A DNA stretch of 64,000 bases from Schistocerca nitens. Taxonomy: Eukaryota; Arthropoda; Insecta; Orthoptera; Acrididae. The stretch's first letter is position 1. Every line of letters starts with the position of its first letter. Both the position numbers and the translations under genes were made by a program. Of this stretch, positions 54,897 through 64,000 are shown piece after piece. Location: contig NC_064617.1 of assembly GCF_023898315.1 (NCBI RefSeq), positions 620,549,000-620,612,999 of the forward strand, in the 5' to 3' direction. The notes under the pieces were generated by a model. The model was not told where the DNA came from. It did no database searches and was given only the letters and a program-made list of their open reading frames with translations.

Positions 54897-56256
54897 CACT
54901 ACTGGCCATTAAAATTGCTACATCAAGAAGAAATGCAGATGATAAACGGGTATTAAATGGACAAATATATTATACTAGAACTGACATGTGATTACATTTT
55001 CACGCAATTTGGGTGCATAGATCCTGGAGGGAAATCAGTACCCAGAACAACCACCTCTGGCCGTAATAACGGCCTTGATACGCCTGGGCATTGAGTCAAA
55101 AAGAGCTTGGATGGCGTGTACAGGTACAGCTGCACATGCAGCTTCAACACGATACCACAGTTCATCAAGTGTAGGACTGGCGCATTGTGACGAGCCAGTT
55201 GCTCGGCCACCATTGACCAGACGTTTTCAATTGGTGAGAGATCTGGAGAATGTGCTGGCCAGGGCAGCAGTTGAACATTTTCTGTATCCAGAAAGGCCCG
55301 TAAAGGACCTGCAACATGCGGTCGTGCATTATCCTGCTGAAATGTAGGGTTTCGCACGGATCGAATAAAGGGTAGGGCCACGGGTCGTAACACATCTGAA
55401 ATGTAACGTCCATTGTTCAAAGTGCCGTCAGTGCGAACAATAGGTGACCGAGACGTGTAACCAATGGAACCCCAAACCATCACGCCGGATATTATGTCGC
55501 CAAACACGGATGCGACCATCATGATGCTGTAAACAGAACCTGGATTCATCCGAAAAAGTTACGTTTTGCCATTCGTGCACCTAGGTTCGTCGTTGAGTAC
55601 ACCATCGTAGGTGCTCCTGTCTGTAATGCAGCGTCAAGGGTAACCGCAGCCATGGTCTCAGAGCTGATAGTCCATGCTGCTGCAAACGTCGTCGAACTGT
55701 TCGTGCAGATGGTTGTTGTCTTGCAAACGTCCCCACCAGTTGACTCAGGGGTCGAGAAGTGGCTGCACGATCCGTTACAGCCATGCGAATAAGATGCCTG
55801 TCATCTCTACTGCTAGTAATACGAGGCCGTTGGGCTCCAGCACGGCGTTCTGTATTACCCTCCTGAACCCACCTATTCCATATTCTGCTAACAGTCATTG
55901 GATCTCGACCAACGCCAGCAGCAATGTCGCGATACGATAAACCGCAATCGCGATAGGCTTCAATCTGACCTTTATCAAAGTCGGAAACATGATGGTACGC
56001 ATTTCGCCTCCTTACATGAGGCCTCACAACAACGTTTCACCATGCAACGTCGGTCAACTGCTGTTTTTTATATGAGACATCGATTGGAAACTGTCCCCGT
56101 GTCAGTGCGTTGTAGGTATCGCCACCGGCGCCAACCTTGTGTGAATGCTCTGAAAAGCTAATCATTGGCATATCACAGCATCTTCTTCCTGTCGGTTAAA
56201 TTTCGCGTCTCTAGCACGTCATCTTCGTGGTGTAGCAATTTTTATGGCCAGTAGTG
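54897..56256 (-). mobile_element. Tc1-like element, nearly complete, broken ORF
   Basis: 1360 bp between TA at 54895-54896 and 56257-56258. The terminal repeats CACTACTGGCCATTAAAATT (left) and CACTACTGGCCATAAAAATT (read from right) differ by one base in 20. One transposase on minus in two main frames. Confidence 0.95.
54992..56027 (-). pseudogene. Tc1-like transposase, two frames, small deletion
   Basis: N-terminal frame 56027-55581: MRPHVRRRNAYHHVSDFDKG, then AYRDCGLSYRDIAAGVGRDP and SARTVRRRLQQHGLSALRP (paired helix-turn-helix). It breaks after HLRWCTQRRT. The first catalytic block FSDESRF is present in a shifted frame at about 55550. A deletion lies before GVMVWGSIGYTSRSPIVRTD. The open second frame (55549-54992) carries FQQDNARPHVAG (second Asp) and SPDLSPIENVWS (Glu), with the standard 34-residue spacing. 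The C-terminus is shifted again after VAEQLARHNAPV. Few differences between its terminal repeats suggest moderate age. Confidence 0.9.
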
Positions 56257-56258
56257 TA

Positions 56259-56728
56259 TTTTCTTGCATGCTGTCGGAGTCCATTTGGTTAGCGCAGCAG
56301 GCCTACGTACTTACGAGTAAATGTATTCTATTCTCCCCTTTATGCTGAGAAAGAGCTGTAGTAATATACTGCGAATCTAATACTTACAGCATGTGATAAA
56401 ATTTTCCTAAGTTAACGTTGGTTGAAGCGCTTTAAGAAGCTACGCTTTGTATGCTAAGGTTTTGTATTTCTTGAGTGCACCTGGGAATTGGCAGTGTTGC
56501 TACATCAGTCAGCAGGTGCTAGTTACCAGATTCACTATAAGTGTGCACAGCCGTTTCGCACAACAGACGGAAGGAATACAGTTAACAAAATCTCTAATCT
56601 CAAAGTCGTGATACGTGCTGTACCTAATGTAGACTCCCGTATCTCTGGAAACATGTGAACCATTGCCGATTAATACACAACAGTGACTGACTAGATACAA
56701 CAATTCCTGCAACAACTAATCACTATTT
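56259..56728. other. Intergenic DNA, no gene recognised
   Basis: No feature recognised. Confidence 0.45.
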
Positions 56729-57331
56729 ATGACTGCAATGATCAGACTGCCATACGTCTACTTTATACAACCCTGTGTTGAGTGTGTTCTTCTGAACCAT
56801 GAGTTTATGTCGTCGCTTTCTTGTTTTACAATTTCTGTAAGAAAGCAGCAGTACCTGCTTGACTATAAAATTAGTTTCTCATTTTGGACTGTCTCTTACT
56901 TAATAACGTTAAATACAGCAGAAGTATTACAGACTTTCCTGAAGAGCTCTGAAGTATCAATCAATGTACCTTCACCTCCAGGACGTCACAGAATTTACCT
57001 CCTTCCGGGTTATTGCATTTTAGTGACAAAATGTGGTGTTATAGCTACGCAGTGGCGGAATAACAGTTCACAGGAATGTACTGTCTCATGCAACTACAGG
57101 AGTCCCGGTTTTTTGAATGACGCCCTCCAATCGCTGAAGGTTAAACGTAGCCCTGACTTAGAGAAATTGGAAGCATATTTCTTGCAACGTTCTGTTCTCC
57201 ACAGGCTCTCTTATTCAAGCTTACTTTCCGTTGTGTGCCTGGGGGCTTACACCCCAGTTGTTTACTTGTGGGAACACTCCTTTGCTGATGAGCTCATCCA
57301 TTCCGGAATTGAGTGCCTGACACTAGCTTAA
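56729..57331 (+). CDS. Unassigned 200-codon open frame
   Basis: This is the longest open frame in the window not explained by a transposon. It has several hydrophobic segments (YVYFIQPCVECVLL, FWTVSYLITLNTAEVLQTFL, IYLLPGYCILVTKCGVIATQ, SYSSLLSVVCLGAYTPVVYL) and a polar stretch SLKVKRSPDLEKLEAYFLQR before the last one, a pattern seen in multi-pass membrane proteins such as insect chemoreceptors; I cannot confirm that. The start codon is just the first Met in frame and no splice sites were assigned. It ends 18 bp before the inverted repeat of a DD41D element. It could be a host exon, a receptor pseudogene fragment or chance. Confidence 0.3.
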   Translation: MTAMIRLPYVYFIQPCVECVLLNHEFMSSLSCFTISVRKQQYLLDYKISFSFWTVSYLITLNTAEVLQTFLKSSEVSINVPSPPGRHRIYLLPGYCILVTKCGVIATQWRNNSSQECTVSCNYRSPGFLNDALQSLKVKRSPDLEKLEAYFLQRSVLHRLSYSSLLSVVCLGAYTPVVYLWEHSFADELIHSGIECLTLA

Positions 57332-57894
57332 CACTCTAGAAATCCTATACAGGGTGAGTCACTAGCTATCGCCACCTAGAATAACTCCGAAAGTATGATA
57401 GGAGCTGAAAAGTTTGTGGGACAAAAGTTGCTTGTGACAACGGGGACTATAATATGACGTTGGTTTTTTGTTACTAGGTGGGGTCGCGTCGGAGATGTGA
57501 AGGTCAACTTTTTTTTTTCTTAAATGGGATGCTATAGTTTGGTACTTATTTTTTGATAGCGGCTAACGAGACGAAACCAATGATGTGTAATAGTAAGGTC
57601 TTTGTAGGTCAGCAAATGTCGAAAAGGTGCATGAACGTCCATTTACAGAAGATGTTCTAAGGGATGACCATTGGTATCAATGCAGTGCTGCAATATTTTC
57701 ATCGTGAATTGAGTGGTATTCTTATCACTTCGGCACTTATCGACGAACATGCTCTGACAATTCATTCTCGTATATCGTGCAAATAGTAAATAGAAGCCTG
57801 ACATAAGATTGACATGTAAACACTATTCGACGGTTTCGTAATACAACACTAATAGGAACGGTAAGACTAGTATCGTCGAATGAAGCCAAAGTGA

Positions 57895-59105
57895 ATGATG
57901 TATTGTTCCGAAGAACAAGTCGATAGGCTTCTCGTTTACATAGAATGTCAGAGAAATTCAGTGAGAGCTAGAGACGTGTTAGCTGATAGATATCCTCAAC
58001 GTACTCAGCTTGCACGTCGTACATTTAAATATGTGTATGATAAATTGAGAACAACTGGATCTTTAAAGCTTCGGAAACATATCCTGCAAAGGAAAGTTAC
58101 TAAGGAGGAAATGGAAATATTTACTCTCGCCACTGTGGTTCCAGATCCTTGTGTCACTTCGCTTCAAATCGCAAGGGAAACTGGCATGAGACAGAGTAGT
58201 GTTGTTCGTGTTCTGCATCGCCATAAACGGCTAAAATGGTTCTGAGCACTATGGGACTTAACATCTGAGGTCATCAGCCCTTAGACGTAGAACTACTTAA
58301 CCTAACTAACCTAAGGACATCACACACATCCATGCCCGAGGCAGGATTCGAGCCTGCGACCGTAGCAGCAGCGCGGTTTTGGACTCAAGCGCCTACAACC
58401 ACTCGGCCACAACGGCCGGCCATAAATAAAATCCTTACCATACCGGTCTCCACCAAGAATTAACTGGTACGGATTGTAGCGTCGCACGGAATTCTGTCGA
58501 AGGGTTCAACTTCAGATTCAGAGGGAGGACACATTTATTAATTTGACTTTATTTTCTGACGAGGCTACTTTCACGAACCATAGAAATGTTAATTTGCATA
58601 ATATGCATTACTGGGCAACTGAAAACCCGTGTTGGCCGCGGGGAGTTGCACACCGAAAATCACAGTCGGTGAATGTATGATGTGGGATTTTGGAGCACAG
58701 AATTATAGGCTCCTATTTCATCGAAGGAAATCTTATTGGTAGGAAGTACACCACATTCCTGCGAGAAACATTAAGTCTGTTATTGGAAAAATACCTTTAG
58801 GAACAAGGAATAGAAAGTGGTACCAACACGATGAATGTACGGCACATTTTTCGCTGATGGCTAAAAATGAGTTGCAGAGACAATTTCCAAATCGTTGGAT
58901 TGGACGAGGAGATTTGTGGTGGCCAGCTCGTTCGCCAGACTTGACGCCTCTGGATTTTTTCTTGTGGGGATTCGTAAAAGACGTTGTTTATGAGGACGTT
59001 CCAACTGCACCTGAAGATATGCGAGAGAGAAATGTCAGAGCATGTGCTTCGGTAAGTGCCGATGTGACAAGGAATACCACTCAATCCATGATAAGAAGGT
59101 TGTAG
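57895..59105 (+). pseudogene. DD41D transposase, broken and SINE-split
   Basis: N-terminal frame 57895-58245: SEEQVDRLLVYIECQRNSVR, ARDVLADRYPQRTQLARRTF, ETGMRQSSVVRVLHRHK. After the SINE come NPYHTGLHQELTGTD traces, LYFLTRLLSRTIEMLICIIC-type shifted DNA corresponding to FSDEATFTNHRNVNLHNMHY (about 58550-58610), GSYFIEGNLIGRKYTTFLRE (about 58710-58770), QHDECTAHFS (second Asp present, about 58828-58857) and WPARSPDLTPLDFFLWGFVK (58920-58980, third Asp). The open piece 58857-59105 covers the last block. Several indels. Confidence 0.88.
58228..58418 (-). mobile_element. tRNA-Ser-headed SINE (family A) in DD41D ORF
   Basis: Minus copy, somewhat diverged tail; target duplication GCCATAAA at 58220-58227 and 58419-58426, splitting the transposase after LHRHK. 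Confidence 0.94.
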
Positions 59106-59446
59106 CACTGCATTGATGCCGATGGTCATCACTTCGAACACCTTCTGTAAATGGACAGTCATGCCACCTTTGCGATCTTCGTTGACCTCCAGAGACCTTA
59201 CTGTTACATTTTATTGGATTCGTTTCGATAGCCTCTATCAGAAAATACATAAATACCAAACTATAGCATCCCATTAAAAAAAATAAAGTTGACCTTTATA
59301 TCTCTGAAACGACCCCACCTGACAACAAAAAACCAACGTCATATTATGGCCCCTGTTGCCCCATGCAACTTTTGACCGACAAACGTTTCAGCTCCTATCA
59401 TACTATAGGAGTTTTCTTGATGGAAATAGTTGGTGACTCACCTGTA

Positions 59447-60759
59447 TATTCAGCACTGCGCTTGCGCTTGACTCTGCGACGGTATTTCAGGCAAGGTTTT
59501 TCACACCATCAAATCCAAACCAATTTTAAGTGTAGCGTATTCCATTTCTACGTGAGCCTAAGCCTGACAAACGGCTACCAGTAATCAATGGCCTCCACAG
59601 AACTTAGAAACAGTCATTACATCAGATTTGGTCTTGTTAAATATTTGGATCGCCGCTTGTTTTATCCACGAGATCACTTGTCGGCATCTATAGATTTTTT
59701 ACTATTAGGAGAAACTGTATAAACGGTCGGTTGCTAATCATGAATTATCTGGTTATTCACTTCTTTGTTGCAATAGTCCTACTGTGTAGATGAATTTTCA
59801 GCATAAAATTTAACCATAACTATTCGGTCGTCCTAAAGTTTTTGCGTGAAAGAGAGCATGATACACGCCAGTTGCACATACATGCTACAAGATGTTAACT
59901 GTCAAGAAAAATATCTATGTAGAAACAAATGTTTTCAAGAAAAATTGTCTCTGCCAGTCAAATAATATAATTTATTGCTTTACTATGATTTACAATTCTT
60001 TTTATTTTGTTACACCTGATAATTCTCTTCTGCAAATTTCCTGTGTGCATCCCTGTAGACTCCTGTGGGAAGAGTATTGACCTCCTGAAACAGAAAATAT
60101 TCCGTACTAGTTTATATGTTTTTACTTATAGCTATTTGTGGTTATTAAAAGTTGATGGGTAAATGTTACTCACTTCTTTACACAACACCTTAGTGTCTAT
60201 TCTATTGAACATTTCATGTTAGAAAAATCAATGATAAATAATTATTCAGTATATTTGGCATGTGTATTATGATGATCATTCCGATTTCTGTTTCGTGCAG
60301 GAAACTGTTTTCCACTTTTCCTTCGTGCGGTGCGATATCTCTTAAAGTAGCTTTTGTAATTTCGTCAAACTGTCATCTGGTCTGACGCTCATGGCCGTAG
60401 TGTATTGCGTATATCAACAGCAACTCCATGAACACCGTACTCTCTCTATGATTAATCTCCCAATGGTTGGTGTAGCAGTGAAAGTGAAGCCTTATTCAGT
60501 GCAACGAAATGAGAAGACGACAGACCACCACAGAGCTGAAACAGTTTCAGGAACTTTTTGTGCTATTTACTTTGGATGTTCGTGATAAACTGTTCACTAA
60601 CTGCGTAGTACAATTAATTATTTCACTTGTCGCAACTTAGAGTCAGTTCTAGAGGTAATTTAGGTACGAAACTTGTGCAGAATTTCGTGGAAACTTGACA
60701 TCACAATAAGAACGGAAAGGTGCCTACGGGAACTAAGATTATTGTGCACCACCTTGGGG
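59447..60759. other. Intergenic DNA, no gene recognised
   Basis: AT-rich; no feature recognised. Confidence 0.5.
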
Positions 60760-60768
60760 ATAAATTGA

Positions 60769-60920
60769 GCCGCGCGGCTGGTCCCGGCGGAGGTTCGAGT
60801 CCTCCCCATGGGTGTGTGTGTTTGACCTTAGGATAATTTAGGTTAAGTAGTGTGTAAGCTTAGGGACTGATCACCTTAGCAGATACGTCCCATAACGTTT
60901 CACACACATTTGACATTTGA
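60769..60920 (+). mobile_element. tRNA-derived SINE (family C), 5'-truncated
   Basis: Starts GCCGCGCGGCTGGTCCCGGC, B box GGTTCGAGTCC, tail TTAGGTTAAGTAGTGTGTAA, ending ACACACATTTGACATTTGA. Target duplication ATAAATTGA at 60760-60768 and 60921-60929. The A box is missing. Confidence 0.85.
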
Positions 60921-60929
60921 ATAAATTGA

Positions 60930-61923
60930 AAGTCCAGGATAACGTGGGTGCTGCAGATCACGGCACAAGACTGTATGAATAATTTAGGTAAGCGACAGAA
61001 CAATAAATCAGTTCCAATGATTTTCCATCAAGTGATGAGCCAGTGATAAATATGATCACCGACTCGTTTGTGGATTTCAGTTGACGATGTGACAGCTTCT
61101 ACCTGCATTTATACGAAGAAAGCTTTCGTGGAAGTAAAAAGGTTTCACAACACTGGTTGCTTAGTTATGTTACCTGTAGTTACTATTTTGTTTTTTTAAT
61201 GTATGTTACCATCCCACTGCGATAAAAGTTCATCCAAACTGAGCAAAACATTCTTGTTAAGACTGATCAATTTAACAAACGAGGCACAACATTAGGGCAG
61301 ACTTTGAACAGACACCACTCTTTGGCGGTCTTCTTCCTAAGGCGCGAGGTGGCTCTGAGGTCAGTTCGACGTTATACCTAGCATCATTGTTCCGATTACT
61401 TAATTTCCGAGAGCATTATACGCAGTGTTTCCTAATGGAACCCAGTGTAATAATTCCGCTTATCATTCGTCAACATTTTTTCAAATAAAAATAAGATTTT
61501 AAATTAAGAGTTACAAGTAATTTATACAGTACCAAAATTCTACGTTAAATGTTACGCGCAGGCACAAACTGTGCATTTTATACAACGGTTACCTATTTTG
61601 CGAACTCGATTTGGCCTAGCGTCCTGCTATAAGTTAAGAAGCCGCTGAACTACTTTGGGGCGACATGAAGTATTAACGATGTGTGGCAAATCTCAGGAAA
61701 TATCTGTGGCAGGCAGTAGTGGCGTAACAGGAAACGTTAAAACTAAAGGTGAGATGAAGTGGAATGAAGTATCAGTTAATTAACAGGCAAACTTAAACTT
61801 CTAACCAAGCTATTGCCTAGGTGTTATAAGTAATTCATAAATTGTAGGGTTGAGTAGAAGAGAGGTGTTTCACATTAGCGAAAATCAACAAGTGCAGAGG
61901 GCTCTTAAGGTATACAGTTTAGA
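60930..61923. other. Intergenic DNA, no gene recognised
   Basis: No feature recognised. Confidence 0.45.
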
Positions 61924-62115
61924 GGGGTTGGATTGGGTTGTTTGGGGAAGGAGACGAAACAGTGAGGTTATCGTTCTCATCAGATTAGTGAAAGACGAGG
62001 AAGGAAGTCGGCCGTGCCCTTTCGAAGGAACCACCCCAGCATTTGCCTGGGGTGATTTAGGGAAATCCTGGAAAACCTAAATCATGATGGCCGGACGCGT
62101 CCTCCCGAATGCCAT
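61924..62115 (-). mobile_element. tRNA-derived SINE (family G), minus orientation, internally deleted
   Basis: On minus: GCATTCGGGAGGACGCGTCC then GGCCATCATGATTTAGGTTT, TTTCCCTAAATC and an end near GGGTTGTTTGGGGAAGGAG on the plus strand. The part carrying the B box is deleted compared with 7846-8094. The frame 61850-62080 is a by-product. Confidence 0.65.
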
Positions 62116-62118
62116 AGG

Positions 62119-64000
62119 GTGGTGGAGTTTCGGGTTCCGCTGGATAGGTCAGGAGTCCACTACACACAGCAGGCGGCTATACGGGTAGCAGGGGCTGTGT
62201 GGCGTGGACTGGGTGGTTTTTTTAGGTTAGATGGCCTTCGGCAAGTACAGAAATGGCAACAGCCTCAAAGGGTGCGGACAAAGTCAGGACATGCGGGGAT
62301 CAAGAAGCAATCGGTATTGTAATTGTAAACTGTCGAAGCTGCGTTGGTAAAGTAACGGGACATCAAGCGCTGATAGAAAGTACCGAAGCTGAAATCGTTA
62401 TAGGCACAGACAGTGTTTAGAAAGGATAGATTGCATGCAACTGGTGGTGATGTGTTTGTCGCTGTTAGTAGTAATATATCCTGTACTGAAATAGAAGTGG
62501 ATAATTCCTGTGAATTATTATGGGTGGAGGTTATACTCAACAACCGAGCTAGGTTAATAATTGGCTCCTTTTACCGACCTCCAGACTCAGCAGCATTAGT
62601 GGCAGAACAACTGAGAGAAAACCTAGAATAAATTTCACATAAATTTCCTCAGCATGTTATAGTCTTAGGCGGAGACTTCAATTTAGTAGATATAGACTGG
62701 GACACACAGATGTTTAGGACGGGTGGTAGGGACAGAGCCTCGAGTGACATTATACTGAGTGCACTATCCGAAAATTACCTCGAGCAATTAAACACAGAAC
62801 CGACTCGTGGAGATAACATCTTGGACCTACTGATAACAAACAGACGCGAAATTTTCGACTCTGTAACAGGGAATCAGTGATCATAAGGTGACTGCAGCAT
62901 CGCTGAATATGGAAGTAAATAGGAATATAAAAAAGGGAGGAAGTTTTATCTGTTTAGCAAGAGTAATAGGAGGCAGATTTCAGACTACCTAACAGATCAA
63001 AACGAAAATTTCTGTTCCGACACTGACAATGTTGAGTGTTTATGGAAAAAGTTCAAGGCAATCGTAAAATGCGTTTTAGACAGGTACGTGCCGAATAAAA
63101 CTGTGAGGGACGGGGAAAACCCACCGTGGTTCAACAACAAAGTTAGGAAACTACTGCGAAAGCAAACAGAGCTTCACTGCAAATTTAAACGCAGCCAAAA
63201 CCTCTCAGACAAACAGAAGCTAAACGATGTCAAAGGTAGCGTAAGGAGGGCTATGCGTGAAGCGTTCAGTGAATTCGAAAGTAAAATTCTGTGTACCGAC
63301 TTGACAGTATATCCCAGGAAGTTCTGGTCTTACGTTAAAACAGTAAGCGGCTCGAAACAGCATATCCAGACACTCTGATATGGTAATGGCATTGAAACAG
63401 ACGATGACACGCTTAAAGCTGAAATACTAAACACCTTTTTCCAAATCTGTTTCACAGAAGAAGACCGCACTGCAGTTCCTTCTCTAAATCCTCGCACGGA
63501 CGAAAAAATGGCTGGCGTCGAAATAAGTGTCCAAGGAATAGAAAAGCAACTGAAATCACTCAACAGAGGAAAGTCCACTGGACCTGACGAGATACCAATT
63601 CGATTCCACGTAGAGTACGCGAAAGAAATTGCCCCCCTTCTAACAGCCGTGTACCGCAAGTCTGTAGAGGAACGGAAGGTTCCAAATGATTGGAAAAGAG
63701 CACAGGACGTTCCAGTTTTCAAGAAGGGTCGTCGAGCAGATGTGCAAAACTATAGGCCTATATCTCTGACATCGACCTGTTGTAGAACTTTAGAACATGG
63801 TTTTTGCTCGCGTATCCTGTCATTTCTGGAAACCCAGAATCTACTCTGTAGGAATCAACATGGATTCCGGAAACAGCGATCGTGTGAGAGGCAACTCGCT
63901 TTATTTGTTCATGGGACCCAGAAAATATTAGATACAGGCTCGCACGTAGATGCCATTTTCCTTGACTTCCGGAAGGCGTTCGATACAGTTCCGAACTGTC
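62119..64000 (+). mobile_element. Jockey/CR1-type LINE, 5' part, cut by window end
   Basis: Leader, then endonuclease traces: IVIVNCRSCVGKVTGHQALI (about 62310, Asn motif) and IGTDSV where ETW/ESW-type Glu is expected, so the Glu appears to be Asp. Next RLHATGGDVFVAVSSN (62413-62631), GSFYRPPDSAALVAEQLREN, VLGGDFNLVDIDW (about 62665), LDLLITNR. Then linker PPWFNNKVRKLLRKQTELHC (63088-63378) and the start of reverse transcriptase: NRGKSTGPDEIPIRFH, YRPISLTST, QHGFRKQRSCERQLALFVHG, FLDFRKAFDTVPNC at the window edge. Same family as the truncated copy at 35551. Confidence 0.9.
62413..63722 (+). pseudogene. LINE endonuclease/reverse transcriptase, several breaks
   Basis: Open pieces 62413-62631 and 63088-63378 are separated from neighbours by stops (ENLE-stop near 62631; HIQTL-stop near 63378) and by frame change near 62875, where the SDHKA-type motif is disturbed. 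The stretch from about 63380 to 64000 translates without an obvious stop. Confidence 0.8.

Larger units (their letters stand above)
57350..59444 (+). mobile_element. DD41D (rosa-like) element with about 345-bp inverted repeats
   Basis: Bounded by TA at 57348-57349 and 59445-59446. The left end CAGGGTGAGTCACTAGCTAT and the right end read inward as CAGGTGAGTCACCAACTATT continue as inverted matches (TATGATAGGAGCTGAAA, AATATGACGTTGGTTTTTTG, GGGATGCTATAGTTTGGTA, GTCCATTTACAGAAG) to about 57693 and 59101. The transposase is split by a SINE and frame breaks. Same protein family as the 41.2-42.9 kb element, different termini. Confidence 0.9.

Noticed and set aside
9959-62115. Functional tRNA genes at the many A/B-box modules
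   Set aside because: Each module is part of a repeat (SINE or foldback element) with tails, target duplications or decayed acceptor stems; none folds as a stand-alone tRNA gene by eye.

Overview
The window is repeat-dense, gene-poor nuclear DNA of an arthropod. The best guess is an acridid grasshopper close to Schistocerca. That guess rests on remembered repeat vocabulary: an abundant tRNA-Ser-headed SINE and a sister SINE with a tRNA-Gly head share the tail ending GCTCAGAGCCATTTGAACC, and RTE and Jockey/CR1-type LINEs and many Tc1/mariner elements are present. No host gene could be identified with confidence. Nothing bacterial is present: no operons, no CRISPR, no ribosomal RNA.

Layout. 1.3-4.6 kb: RTE-type LINE with a possibly pseudoknotted leader. 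6.4-7.8 kb: Tc1 element with an uninterrupted 340-codon transposase, then a tRNA-like SINE. 10.4-11.2 kb: large foldback element with a tRNA-Thr-like module in each arm. 12.3-13.0 kb: internally deleted mariner. 14.6-18.0 kb: second LINE (minus strand) hit by a SINE. 18.2-22.2 kb: pyrimidine tract, diverged tandem repeats and RTE fragments. 23.2-24.1 kb: decayed Tc1. 24.5-25.3 kb: double-SINE unit inside one target-site duplication. 25.3-27.0 kb: deleted Jockey-type LINE. 28.8-33.1 kb: Tc1-like remnant, several tRNA-derived SINEs and a possible old LTR-element gag fragment. 33.6-36.8 kb: Tc1 tail with nested SINEs, next to a mariner split by a 5'-truncated LINE. 37.4-38.8 kb: non-autonomous element with terminal inverted repeats of nearly 300 bp. 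40.0-40.5 kb: SINE in SINE. 41.2-42.9 kb: DD41D (rosa-like) element with an open but catalytically altered ORF. 43.0-44.8 kb: mariner inside a Tc1 remnant. 46.5-48.5 kb: Tc1 inside a diverged satellite. 49.6-51.0 kb: degenerate short repeats and a purine tract. 52.6-54.8 kb: pogo/Tigger fossil. 54.9-56.3 kb: Tc1. 56.7-57.3 kb: orphan 200-codon ORF. 57.35-59.44 kb: second DD41D element with about 345-bp inverted repeats. 62.1-64.0 kb: front part of a Jockey-type LINE cut by the window end.

The elements interact by nesting. Autonomous LINEs (now broken here) presumably mobilised the SINEs, whose target-site duplications can be read directly at most loci. Insertions into other elements give a relative order, and one pair of related Tc1 tails (34.2 and 43.4/44.7 kb) preserves a filled and an empty site for the same mariner insertion. 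The only element that looks potentially functional is the Tc1 at 6.4-7.8 kb. Family names come from recognised protein motifs and remembered repeat consensus; no database search was run.
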